A stretch of DNA of 36,118 bases, from positions 1 through 36,118 of the forward strand of contig CAJWLP010000014.1 of assembly GCA_913043145.1 (NCBI GenBank), written 5' to 3'. This document shows, piece after piece, positions 1-7,303 of this stretch. Positions within the stretch are counted from its first letter, which is position 1. Each line of letters starts with the position of its first letter. A program made the translations under genes and the position numbers. Below the pieces are notes generated by a model that did not search any database, had not been told where the DNA came from, and saw nothing but the letters and a program-made list of their open reading frames with translations. This stretch comes from an uncultured Bacteroidota bacterium (lineage in GTDB: Bacteria > Bacteroidota > Bacteroidia > NS11-12g > UBA9320).

Positions 1-221
1 ACAAACCCATTGGAGGCTTTATGATGAATGAGTCATTGTCTCCCAAAGAAGCATTGTTAGGTATGACTCGATGGGCAGCAAAAAGCAATCGTATGGATCA
101 ATATATCGGTTCACTAGAAAAGGGTAAGTTAGCCGATTACATCGTTCTCGATCAAGACATCCTGAATGATCGATACATGCTGGACACAAAGGTTATAAAA
201 ACTGTATTAGCTAATCAATAA
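1..221 (+). CDS. Amidohydrolase family protein, C-terminal fragment
   Basis: The open frame enters from the left edge (first full codon at base 3) and ends with TAA at 219-221, so about 72 residues of a larger enzyme are visible. The segment SPKEALLGMTRWAA followed by GSLEKGKLADYIVLDQDIL is the characteristic end of Amidohydrolase_3/YtcJ-like metal-dependent hydrolases: the last helix of the barrel, then the return to the small beta domain where 'G(S/T)L..GK.AD.vvLd.d' is nearly invariant. The metal ligands lie outside the window, so substrate and activity cannot be read. The ATG at 21 is an internal methionine and not a start. It converges on citrate synthase with only 3 bases between the two stop codons. 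Confidence 0.85.
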   Translation, partial: KPIGGFMMNESLSPKEALLGMTRWAAKSNRMDQYIGSLEKGKLADYIVLDQDILNDRYMLDTKVIKTVLANQ

Positions 222-224
222 ACG

Positions 225-1511
225 TTATCTCGCACTTCTTGGAACAAAGCTTCGAGAAACTGGACCGGTATAGATTTGACGAGGACGACCAATAGGGTGC
301 TTATCTTCCATCATTTCTTTCCATTGTGCAATCCAACCCGGAAGTCTTCCTAAAGCAAACAATACAGTAAACATCTCAATTGGGAATCCCATAGCTCGGT
401 AGATAATTCCAGAGTAAAAGTCTACGTTAGGGAATAATTTTCGATCAACAAAATATGGATCAGATAGAACCACCTCTTCTAATTTTTTGGCAATTTCTAA
501 AGTAGGATCATTCACACCAAGTTTGGCAAGAACCTCATCGGCTGATTTTTTGATAATCTTAGCTCGTGGATCAAAGTTTTTGTATACGCGATGACCAAAT
601 CCCATCAGTCTAAATGGATCACTTTTATCTTTTGCTTTATCAATATATTTTTGAGCATCACCACCGTCTGCATGAATAGCTTCAAGCATTTCGATTACTT
701 TTTGATTAGCTCCACCATGTAATGGCCCCCAAAGAGCTGCAATACCGGCACTAATAGATGCATATAAGTTAGCATGTGATGAGCCCACTAATCTTACGGT
801 TGACGCAGAGCAATTTTGTTCGTGATCAGCATGTAAAATCATAAGTTTGTTCATGGCACTAACAAGTACTGGATCAATATGATAATCTTCAGTAACGTGC
901 TTAAACGTCATATTCAAATAATTTTCAACATAGCCAAGGCTATTTTGAGGATAGATTAATGGATGCCCAATTCTTTTTTTTGAGATCATAGCACATATCG
1001 TTGGCATTTTTGCGAGTAATCGGGTAATGGTTCTCATCCTAGCCTTATCACCTGAGTTTGGATTTAAGCTTTCTGGGTAAAACGAAGATAGCGATGATAT
1101 CATCGCAATTAGTTGCCCCATTGGGTGTGAACCAGTAGGCCAAGCGTCAAAAATATTTTTTAAATCACCATTTACTAACGTATGTCTTGTGATTTCAGTA
1201 TCCCATTTCTCGTATTGTTCCTCATTGGGCAACTCACCATTGATTAATAAATAAGCAACCTCCAAAAAATCTGCTTTTTCAGCTAGCTCCTCGATAGCGT
1301 AACCTCGATGTCTTAATATACCAGCTTCACCATCTAAATAGGTAATATTACTTGAAGTACTCCCTGTATTTTTATAACCAAAATCCAAAGTAACAGCACC
1401 TGTCTCAGCTCTTAATTTGCTAATATCTATACCTATCTCATTCTCTGACCCAACGATTAGAGGTAATTCTGTTTCTTTTCCTTGTATATTTATTTTTGCT
1501 GTTTCAGACAT
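225..1511 (-). CDS. gltA: Citrate synthase (type II-like)
   Basis: Condenses acetyl-CoA with oxaloacetate to give citrate, the entry step of the TCA cycle, in the cytoplasm. The 428-aa length matches the hexameric bacterial type. The three catalytic residues are present: His265 in WGPLHGGANQ, His307 in GFGHRVYKNFDPRA and Asp364 in PNVDFYSG. The N-terminal beta domain (about 1-50, with FGYKNTGS) that marks the E. coli-like NADH-sensitive class is also there, and HADHEQNCSAST is at about 227-238. The ATG at 1511 is the only sensible start. It is monocistronic, with its own -7 element (1548-1555), and is divergent from the 221-aa protein. Nothing in it looks damaged or foreign. Confidence 0.97.
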   Translation of the reverse strand: MSETAKINIQGKETELPLIVGSENEIGIDISKLRAETGAVTLDFGYKNTGSTSSNITYLDGEAGILRHRGYAIEELAEKADFLEVAYLLINGELPNEEQYEKWDTEITRHTLVNGDLKNIFDAWPTGSHPMGQLIAMISSLSSFYPESLNPNSGDKARMRTITRLLAKMPTICAMISKKRIGHPLIYPQNSLGYVENYLNMTFKHVTEDYHIDPVLVSAMNKLMILHADHEQNCSASTVRLVGSSHANLYASISAGIAALWGPLHGGANQKVIEMLEAIHADGGDAQKYIDKAKDKSDPFRLMGFGHRVYKNFDPRAKIIKKSADEVLAKLGVNDPTLEIAKKLEEVVLSDPYFVDRKLFPNVDFYSGIIYRAMGFPIEMFTVLFALGRLPGWIAQWKEMMEDKHPIGRPRQIYTGPVSRSFVPRSAR

Positions 1512-1547
1512 AAGTGAAGTGAGTTATAATTCAAATTAACAATGGTG

Positions 1548-1555
1548 CAAAACTA
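1548..1555 (-). promoter_or_regulatory. Bacteroidota -7 element for gltA
   Basis: On the minus strand these bases read TAGTTTTG, a perfect match to the Bacteroidota sigma-A -7 consensus TAnnTTTG, about 36 bases before the gltA start. No clear TTG -33 element is seen at the expected distance, so the call rests on the -7 match and position. Confidence 0.5.
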
Positions 1556-1612
1556 AGCTTTTACGCCCTATTTTAAAAGTAAGCCACCTAATTATTTCAG
1601 TTATTAATAGTT

Positions 1613-1620
1613 TAGTTTTG
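1613..1620 (+). promoter_or_regulatory. Bacteroidota -7 element for the 221-aa protein
   Basis: TAGTTTTG on the plus strand, identical to the gltA -7 element on the other strand 57 bases away, giving a divergent promoter pair. It lies 22 bases before the ATG at 1643, which predicts a very short 5' leader. No convincing -33 element is seen. Confidence 0.5.
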
Positions 1621-1642
1621 TTATTTATTATAACTTAAAATC

Positions 1643-2308
1643 ATGTCTGAAAAACTAGTTGAAATCATTGATGGGTTGAATAATAAAGCTGCTCTTAAGC
1701 AGCACATATACAGAAATACACTGACTGTTTTCGAGCAATTTAAAAAGTGTGCTACAGAAATTACTGACAAACTAACACCTGAAGTTGTTTCAAAAGATGA
1801 AAGCTTGGAAGTGGAACTTACCGAAATTGGAGAATTTGAATTTCATTTGAAATTTAGCGGCGATACAATTGCGTTCATTATGCACACTAATGTGTTTTCT
1901 TTTCCTCCAGAACATGAGATAAGTAAAACATCCTATGTTAACGAGGTTCAAGATCGGGGATATTGTGGTATGATTCAAGCCTATAATTTTTTATCTGATT
2001 CCTTAAAATACCAACGATTGGCTGACATTGGCTATCTTCTAGCTCGAATATTTATCAACTGTGAAGGCAATTTTTATGTCGATGGTCAACGCCAATTAGA
2101 TTTCCTATTCAAAGATTTTAGTAAACAAAAAATTAATAATGAATCCGTTATTAAAGTCATTGAACAGACCATGTTGTATGCTCTAGATTTTGACCTTTAC
2201 ATCCCTCCTATGGATAACATGAAAGAAATAACTGTTCAAGAGAAAGATTATTTTAACAACCCAAGGGGATTTGCCACAGGGAAAAGATTAGGGTTTAAAA
2301 AAAATTAA
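1643..2308 (+). CDS. Uncharacterised conserved-looking 221-aa cytoplasmic protein
   Basis: I do not recognise this family. The protein has no signal peptide, lipobox or transmembrane segment. The N-terminal 45 residues (MSEKLVEIIDGLNNKAALKQ onward) look helical; residues about 50-90 look like alternating strands (VELTEIGEFEFHLKFSGDTI); the remainder is mixed and rich in aromatic residues, with the segments RGYCGMIQAYNFLSD and FYVDGQRQLDFLF, and a basic tail GFATGKRLGFKKN. Composition and codon use match its neighbours and it has its own -7 element, so it is probably a real gene. Its stop overlaps the stop of the opposite gene on the palindrome TTAA (2305-2308). Nothing in the context specifies a role; gltA on the other side is probably incidental. 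Confidence 0.75.
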   Translation: MSEKLVEIIDGLNNKAALKQHIYRNTLTVFEQFKKCATEITDKLTPEVVSKDESLEVELTEIGEFEFHLKFSGDTIAFIMHTNVFSFPPEHEISKTSYVNEVQDRGYCGMIQAYNFLSDSLKYQRLADIGYLLARIFINCEGNFYVDGQRQLDFLFKDFSKQKINNESVIKVIEQTMLYALDFDLYIPPMDNMKEITVQEKDYFNNPRGFATGKRLGFKKN

Positions 2309-2595
2309 TCCGGGGGATTTAGTTCCATCCATTCTACTCCTTTGGCCGTAGCTTTGAATGAACTATCTTTCATTTTATCACTATCATAAATCCACGAGAG
2401 GCTGACATCAATGTTAGTTGCAATCAATAACTTGTAATGGATTAGATTCTTAATGGCATCAGCTATTACACTTTGCTTTGTTTCCAATTTACATTCATAT
2501 ACAAGGGTATCGAATGTCTCTGGAAATAAACAGGCACGTAATATTTCCATCTCTAAATCAGGTAATTCTATCATTTGATAACTCTCGCTTTCCAT
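2305..2595 (-). CDS. Small (96 aa) winged-helix-like protein, third gene of an envelope glycosylation operon
   Basis: No family recognised with certainty. The pattern (helix DLEMEILRACLFPETFDTLVYEC, then VIADAIKNLIHYKLLIATN, then an acidic turn and FKATAKGVEWMEL) resembles the helix-helix-helix-wing layout of small winged-helix proteins, ending in the 'ATxKGxe' segment common in such folds. It has no signal or membrane segment. Its start lies 25 bases inside the end of the glycosyltransferase gene, which implies translational coupling and a shared transcript with the glycosyltransferase and the flippase-like gene. A regulatory or accessory role for that pair is inference only. Confidence 0.65.
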   Translation of the reverse strand: MESESYQMIELPDLEMEILRACLFPETFDTLVYECKLETKQSVIADAIKNLIHYKLLIATNIDVSLSWIYDSDKMKDSSFKATAKGVEWMELNPPD

Positions 2596-3677
2596 TTATA
2601 ACTTAAAACTTGAGATAAGGGCGGCAGTATAGCCATATATACCACATGGAATAGCTGCCCCAATAAAATCAGCCAATAACCATTATTCACTTTCATAAAA
2701 TGCTCATATTTAGAATAAAAACTTAACTCTGATATTGTTTTCATAAGTATCAAAAAAAAGGCAGCTAATACACCCAATTTTGAGAAAGAAAGCAATGACC
2801 CCAAGATTAGAAAATTGAATAACCAAATACCAATCATAAGAAATGTGTTAAAACTAGAATCATAATCGCTATTTTTACTTGCCCAACGTAAACGTTGATT
2901 CCAAAAGGAATTTAGACTTTTGGGCCCTTCCGTCTTTACTATAACATGTTTATTCTTACAAAATTGAATACCATTTTTATGGAGTCTGTTCGCACTTTGT
3001 AGAAGAAAAACATCATCCCCACTTGCTTGTTCAATATGAATATCTGCATTCGTTATCAGACTCCGTCTATAAGCCATATTCGCACCATTGCACATCAATG
3101 GTTTGTTCCATCTTATATGAGCTGCTCCTATTGCTATCAATGACATAAAATCGAGTGCAACCAATTTTTGCCAAAAATTCTTTGAATTATTAAACACAAC
3201 AGGACCACTTACAAAAATCACCTCTGACTTATCAAAGGACCTTAACATAGATTGCAACCATTTTTTTGGTAATGTACAATCTGCATCTGTTTGAAAAATA
3301 AAGTCTCCTTTTGCAACGTTCCAACCCATCTCAATTGCAGACTTTTTACCATTTTTTTTATCGAGATGAAATATCTTATATGGCAAGTTACACTTATGCA
3401 ATAAATCACAACTCAAATCCGTTGAATGATCATTGATGAAAATGACTTCAACATGAATTTGATTTACGTCAAGTAAGTTTAACGAATCAATTAATCGTGG
3501 CAATACCTTACTTTCATTTCTAAATGGTATTAAAATAGAAACAGAATAATTGGATTGTTCAAACTTGCCAATCTCTTGATGACTTGGGAGGAACTTCCAC
3601 AAAATTCCATACTTTTTAAGTAGGAAGAAATAAAAAATTGCCGAGAAAAAAATTAATGTAAGATATCCAATAATCAT
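2571..3677 (-). CDS. Family 2 glycosyltransferase, membrane-anchored
   Basis: Transfers a sugar from a nucleotide donor to an envelope acceptor on the cytoplasmic face of the inner membrane; the acceptor is not identifiable. A leading hydrophobic segment (residues 1-20) precedes the GT-A domain, which opens with SILIPFRNES at 47-56. It continues with FINDHSTD at 80-87, the DxD-type metal/nucleotide motif DADC at 131-134, a GDD motif near 220 and QRLRW at about 260, the Q/RxxRW signature of processive or polyprenyl-linked GT2 enzymes. Two or three hydrophobic segments follow at the C terminus. It overlaps the upstream flippase-like gene by four bases (ATGA), a coupled pair. Length of 368 aa is normal for this class. 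Confidence 0.9.
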   Translation of the reverse strand: MIIGYLTLIFFSAIFYFFLLKKYGILWKFLPSHQEIGKFEQSNYSVSILIPFRNESKVLPRLIDSLNLLDVNQIHVEVIFINDHSTDLSCDLLHKCNLPYKIFHLDKKNGKKSAIEMGWNVAKGDFIFQTDADCTLPKKWLQSMLRSFDKSEVIFVSGPVVFNNSKNFWQKLVALDFMSLIAIGAAHIRWNKPLMCNGANMAYRRSLITNADIHIEQASGDDVFLLQSANRLHKNGIQFCKNKHVIVKTEGPKSLNSFWNQRLRWASKNSDYDSSFNTFLMIGIWLFNFLILGSLLSFSKLGVLAAFFLILMKTISELSFYSKYEHFMKVNNGYWLILLGQLFHVVYMAILPPLSQVLSYKWKARVIK

Positions 3678-4627
3678 TCTCTCATAAAATTAGATAACAG
3701 TAAAAAGATTGCCCCAATTACTCCCGGTAAAATTAAATTAATAGCCCACAAACATGTTACAGATTGAACTAAAGATATATTAGATATGTAATCTCCAAAT
3801 AGCAACCCGCAAACACCTACTCTGACACCAATATCTGATATAGCTGGTATAGGTACTATACTTTGAAGCAAAAAAGCTACAGGCACTAAACAGATTAAAT
3901 TATGGGGCAACGAAAAGTTGGAAAATAATTGCAACAAGATAAATAGTTGAGCAGAAAAAACACAATATCGAAAAAAAGAAAGGATAACTACCCGTCCATA
4001 TACAGAAAAATTATAATGCTGAACTAGCTTAAAAAATGAACTAATCTTAGATGGCAAAATTATACTCAACTTCTTAATTATTCTCTTAGATAGTAATATG
4101 AACAGTGAGAGAAATAAACACAATATAATTGCTAAAATGTAAGAAGTCTGATCAGCCCATTGATCATAAAAATCAAAAAATACATAAACTACGAAAATAC
4201 TCAAAATCCCAATGCTATAGGTCATTAAGACTTGTGCTAAATTACCTGCTACTGTCGCAATAGTCACCCGAATAGGGTGAACACCTCTTAATAGAAGGCT
4301 TCGGCCTATATATTCACCAGATCTTGCTGGAGTAAAATTACTTATTGCCATACCTCCAAGTACCGTAAAAAATATTCGAGTTCTGGATATGCTTTTAGAT
4401 TTTAAGAGTATTTTAAATTTCAATGCCTCGAAATTCCAATTGACAATAACCATCAAAAACACAAGAATAAAATGAAATGGATAGGTTTCAAAGGCAGATT
4501 TAAATAAAGGAATAAAGTGACTATCCCAGTCTAATTCGTTAATTGATTGATAAAAAAACAGACACGATAAAATACTAAAAAACCACTTTAACACAGTATA
4601 TATATTGGTGTATTGGTTAACTTTCAT
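3674..4627 (-). CDS. Flippase-like membrane protein (lysylphosphatidylglycerol synthase TM region / UPF0104)
   Basis: A 317-aa integral membrane protein with about eight hydrophobic segments and the family signature GGMAISNFTPARSGEYIGRSLLL near residue 90-112 (proline/glycine-rich 'TPARxGE'). It lacks the soluble catalytic domain of true MprF proteins, so it is not a lysyl-PG synthase. Members of this family without that domain are usually found beside glycosyltransferases and are thought to move or sort lipid-linked intermediates. Here it is the first gene of a three-gene operon with a GT2 enzyme, consistent with a lipid-linked glycan or glycolipid step. It is divergent from ruvC with roughly 57 bases between the preferred starts. 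Its exact substrate is unknown. Confidence 0.85.
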   Translation of the reverse strand: MKVNQYTNIYTVLKWFFSILSCLFFYQSINELDWDSHFIPLFKSAFETYPFHFILVFLMVIVNWNFEALKFKILLKSKSISRTRIFFTVLGGMAISNFTPARSGEYIGRSLLLRGVHPIRVTIATVAGNLAQVLMTYSIGILSIFVVYVFFDFYDQWADQTSYILAIILCLFLSLFILLSKRIIKKLSIILPSKISSFFKLVQHYNFSVYGRVVILSFFRYCVFSAQLFILLQLFSNFSLPHNLICLVPVAFLLQSIVPIPAISDIGVRVGVCGLLFGDYISNISLVQSVTCLWAINLILPGVIGAIFLLLSNFMRE

Positions 4628-4667
4628 TTTTTAATGATGTGTTAATAATCTTTAATTGTGTTAGGGT

Positions 4668-4675
4668 TAACTTTG
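4668..4675 (+). promoter_or_regulatory. Bacteroidota -7 element for ruvC
   Basis: TAACTTTG matches TAnnTTTG and lies 9 bases before the preferred GTG start at 4685. This implies a transcript with almost no leader and argues against the upstream GTG at 4658 as the start. The -33 region is not clear. Confidence 0.45.
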
Positions 4676-4684
4676 TATGTAATC

Positions 4685-5254
4685 GTGGCGAAAGATAATA
4701 CTTACGATAAAATAATCTTAGGCATTGACCCTGGAACTAATATCGCTGGATATGGAGTCATCGGAATTAAAAAAAATCAGCTAAACTATATTAGTATGGG
4801 GATTTTTGATTTAAGATCTGAAATTAACCATGCAATGAAACTCCAATCCATATTTGATAAATGCTCCAAACTCATTGATACTTACCTGCCAGATGAATTT
4901 GCTATCGAAGCCCCATTTTATGGAAAAAATGCTCAAAGCATGTTAAAACTTGGACGAGCACAAGGTGTAAGTATGGCAGCGGCTTTAAATCGAAATATAC
5001 CCATTTTTGAATATGCTCCAAGAAGAGTAAAACAAAGTGTTACTGGCAGAGGAACTGCATCCAAAGAGCAAGTAGCAGCTATGGTCAAGTCATTATTAAA
5101 TCTAGAAACACTTCATTCGAAATTTGATGCTACAGACGCACTAGCAATCGCTATATGTCACTATTTCTCATACAAACCTGGACAAGAAAACAAAAATGAG
5201 CATTTTAACAGTTGGAGCAGCTTCGTTTCAAAAAATCCGGACAAGATTAAATAA
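4685..5254 (+). CDS. ruvC: Crossover junction endodeoxyribonuclease RuvC
   Basis: Resolves Holliday junctions with RuvAB at the end of homologous recombination. Starting at GTG 4685 the protein is 189 aa and begins MAKDNTYDKIILGIDPGT, which aligns with the usual RuvC start; the in-frame GTG at 4658 would add nine hydrophobic residues with no family counterpart and would lie upstream of the -7 element. The four acidic catalytic residues are in place: Asp15 (GIDPGT), Glu75 (AIEAPFYG), Asp148 and Asp151 (KFDATDALAIAICH). The loop LGRAQGVSMAAA is also typical. The gene is monocistronic here and converges on the HIT gene with a 3-base gap. Confidence 0.95.
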   Translation: MAKDNTYDKIILGIDPGTNIAGYGVIGIKKNQLNYISMGIFDLRSEINHAMKLQSIFDKCSKLIDTYLPDEFAIEAPFYGKNAQSMLKLGRAQGVSMAAALNRNIPIFEYAPRRVKQSVTGRGTASKEQVAAMVKSLLNLETLHSKFDATDALAIAICHYFSYKPGQENKNEHFNSWSSFVSKNPDKIK

Positions 5255-5257
5255 GCA

Positions 5258-5659
5258 TCAATCTAATTCTTGAAAAGCTTTAGCAATTGAAGTAGCTATT
5301 TCATTCATTCGATTTGCTTTTACTTCAATCTTAGGTTGAGAAAAATCAATATCTCCAACAGAATCGATTGGAACTAAGTGAATATGAGCATGAGGAACTT
5401 CTAAACCGATCACTGCTACCCCAATTCGATTGCAAGGCAAAACAGATTTCATAGCTTTAGCTACTTTTTTAGCAAATAGATAAAGTTCTGAGTAATCATA
5501 ATCATTTAGATCAAAAATATAATCCGTTGGAAGTTTGGGTATCACAAGCAAATGGCCCTCTTTAAGTGGAAAAGCATCTAAAAATGCTAGACAGTTTTCA
5601 GTTTCGGCCACTTTGTAGGATGGGAGTTCTCCAGCTACAATTTTTTCAAAAATGGTCAT
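5258..5659 (-). CDS. HIT family nucleotide-binding protein (HinT-like)
   Basis: A 133-aa histidine-triad protein. The active-site signature HxHxHxx is seen as HAHIHLVPI (His90, His92, His94), and the N-terminal segment MTIFEKIVAGELPSYKVAET is the standard HinT opening. Family members hydrolyse purine nucleoside phosphoramidates and adenylated intermediates in the cytoplasm. Its ATG shares a base with the greA stop (TAATG), so the two genes are co-transcribed and probably translationally coupled; a greA-HIT pair is frequent in Bacteroidota. The family identity is certain but the physiological substrate is not. Confidence 0.93.
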   Translation of the reverse strand: MTIFEKIVAGELPSYKVAETENCLAFLDAFPLKEGHLLVIPKLPTDYIFDLNDYDYSELYLFAKKVAKAMKSVLPCNRIGVAVIGLEVPHAHIHLVPIDSVGDIDFSQPKIEVKANRMNEIATSIAKAFQELD

Positions 5660-6129
5660 TACAAACTAACTTCTAAAATCTCAAATTGGATCACACCAGC
5701 AGGAACTTGAATATCTACAACATCACCTACTTTTCGACCCATTAAGCCTTCGCCAATTGGAGATTTCACTGAAATTTTATGTTCTTTTAGGTTAGATTCA
5801 CTTTCAGCTACAATATAATAAGTCACCTCCTTATTAAATTTCATATTCATTAATCTAACCTTAGTTTGAATATTCACCTTACTCAAATCTAAATCTTTGG
5901 GATCAATAACTCGAGAATTGGCCATTGTATTCTTCAACTTCGAAATCTTCATTTCTAAAAGCCCTTGGGCTTCTTTAGCCGCATCATATTCTGCATTTTC
6001 CGATAAATCACCTTTATCACGTGCTTCTGCAATTTGATTACTTATTTTCTTTCGCTCAACTTTTTCTAAGTGAGCAATTTGCTCTTTGAGTGAATCATAT
6101 CCTTCTTGTGAAACGTAATTTATTGACAT
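5659..6129 (-). CDS. greA: Transcription elongation factor GreA
   Basis: Rescues backtracked RNA polymerase by stimulating cleavage of the transcript 3' end. With the start at 6129 the protein is 156 aa, the usual GreA size, beginning MSINYVSQEGYDSLKEQIAH. The N-terminal coiled-coil carries the tip motif with the acidic pair: ARDKGDLSENAEYDAAKEAQ (about 40-59). The C-terminal FKBP-like domain ends in SPIGEGLMGRKVGDVVDIQVPAG. A longer in-frame start exists at 6171, but those 14 codons run through the hairpin terminator at 6131-6167, so I reject it. First gene of the greA-HIT operon. I saw no separate promoter between the terminator and the start, so its promoter may be within or before the end of the upstream gene. 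Confidence 0.95.
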   Translation of the reverse strand: MSINYVSQEGYDSLKEQIAHLEKVERKKISNQIAEARDKGDLSENAEYDAAKEAQGLLEMKISKLKNTMANSRVIDPKDLDLSKVNIQTKVRLMNMKFNKEVTYYIVAESESNLKEHKISVKSPIGEGLMGRKVGDVVDIQVPAGVIQFEILEVSL

Positions 6130-6130
6130 G

Positions 6131-6167
6131 TTTTTATAAAAAGTAAGCCCCGCAACAATGTGCGGGG
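6131..6167 (-). terminator. Rho-independent terminator after the PorV-like gene
   Basis: A perfect 7-bp GC-rich stem (CCCCGCA at 6148-6154 pairing with TGCGGGG at 6161-6167, 6-base loop) is followed on the minus strand by GCTTACTTTTT, a U-rich tract. It sits 30 bases after the PorV-like stop and ends just before greA. It is the only strong terminator hairpin I found in the window. Confidence 0.85.
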
Positions 6168-6198
6168 ACATAAGGTTAAATTTTAGTAAATTATCGGA

Positions 6199-7278
6199 TT
6201 ATTCTCCTAAACTCAAACGAACTCCAAAAGAATGCGAACCTCCAAATGGGTTTGAATGTCTGTATGAATAATCTAATCCAAAAGTATTGGCAGACCCTTT
6301 TTTAATGGGAACTTCAAAAGTAAAACCTCCCACAACTCCTGTGAATGCATTTACTCTAGTTTCGTAGCTTGTTATGCCATCTTCATAAGCATATCCTGCT
6401 CTAATCTGAAACATACTCTTGTAAGCATACTCAGCACCTAGTGTAAATTGGTTATTTGCAAATGCATTGTTGGTGAATGTAAATGCAGGTGTAAATCGAT
6501 GAAAATAAGTCTCGTCATTGTTGTCTAATCTCAAATCATAAGAGGCACTAATATTCATTAATGTAGGCAAATTAAACTTTGCAGCCCTCTGATTAACAGT
6601 ATATTCTACACCCTTAGTAGGGTTCTGTAATTTTGTAGACAATCCATCACCAGCATAGCGAGCATCAGGCCCAATATTTTTCAGTGAAACTCCAAATTTT
6701 ACATCGTTTTTCTTCATTTTGTCAGCTTTTCGAAGCGTTGTAATGTATTGAATACCCGCATCAAGTGCAATACCCTGTGCTTTAGCATTGGTAATTGATT
6801 CTGAAAAAACTTTAGCTCCAATACCACCAGATATTTCTTGAGTAAAACGCTTAGAATAAGCAGCCGTAATGTTGGTAAATCTTGGTTTATAAGTTCCAAT
6901 TCCTCCATCTGGTTGCTCATATGTAGTAATTGGTATTTCACCCATATCATAACTCATAATACTTACTCCAAGACCACTAGATCCTCCAATGTTTTGAGCA
7001 AATCCAAATGTGTTGATACTTATATCGCTACCCATTAACCAAGATGTTCTAGAAAATATGATCTCAGTATTATCCGTATGAGCTAGCCCACCAATATTAT
7101 TGTAAATCGATTCCAATCCCTTGACGCTACTTACTGAGGCCCAACCCCAACCAGAGCTTCTACCCCAACCATTGATATTTAATTGAGTAGCTCCTGCTTG
7201 TCCAATTCTATCTGGATTTCCTGCCAAAATAGCTGTCGAAGCAGATAAAATGATTGCTAATATGATTGTTTTTTTCAT
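6199..7278 (-). CDS. PorV/PorQ-family outer-membrane protein
   Basis: A 359-aa secreted beta-barrel-type protein. The signal peptide MKKTIILAIILSASTAILAG is followed by NPDRIGQAGATQLNINGWGR, a typical mature start of PorV/PorQ-family (FadL-like, UPF0164/DUF3308) proteins. Repeated amphipathic strands run to the end, which closes with HSFGVRLSLGE. PorV itself is the T9SS shuttle that delivers cargo to the sortase PorU; this copy is more likely a paralogue dedicated to the neighbouring T9SS protein, because it is the last gene of the TonB receptor/T9SS protein/PorV-like trio. It is followed by a terminator. Exact role is inferred from context and family. Confidence 0.8.
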   Translation of the reverse strand: MKKTIILAIILSASTAILAGNPDRIGQAGATQLNINGWGRSSGWGWASVSSVKGLESIYNNIGGLAHTDNTEIIFSRTSWLMGSDISINTFGFAQNIGGSSGLGVSIMSYDMGEIPITTYEQPDGGIGTYKPRFTNITAAYSKRFTQEISGGIGAKVFSESITNAKAQGIALDAGIQYITTLRKADKMKKNDVKFGVSLKNIGPDARYAGDGLSTKLQNPTKGVEYTVNQRAAKFNLPTLMNISASYDLRLDNNDETYFHRFTPAFTFTNNAFANNQFTLGAEYAYKSMFQIRAGYAYEDGITSYETRVNAFTGVVGGFTFEVPIKKGSANTFGLDYSYRHSNPFGGSHSFGVRLSLGE

Positions 7279-7303
7279 TAATTTGTTTTCTAATTTATTG
7301 GTC

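Noticed and set aside
3674-4627. Full MprF-type lysylphosphatidylglycerol synthase
   Set aside because: The soluble aminoacyl-transferase domain is absent; only the membrane part is encoded.
4658-4684. GTG start at 4658 for RuvC
   Set aside because: Adds nine residues without family match and lies upstream of the TAACTTTG element; GTG 4685 aligns with the standard start.
6130-6171. Upstream in-frame ATG (6171) that would extend GreA by 14 residues
   Set aside because: The extension runs through the hairpin terminator and does not resemble GreA; ATG 6129 gives the family length.
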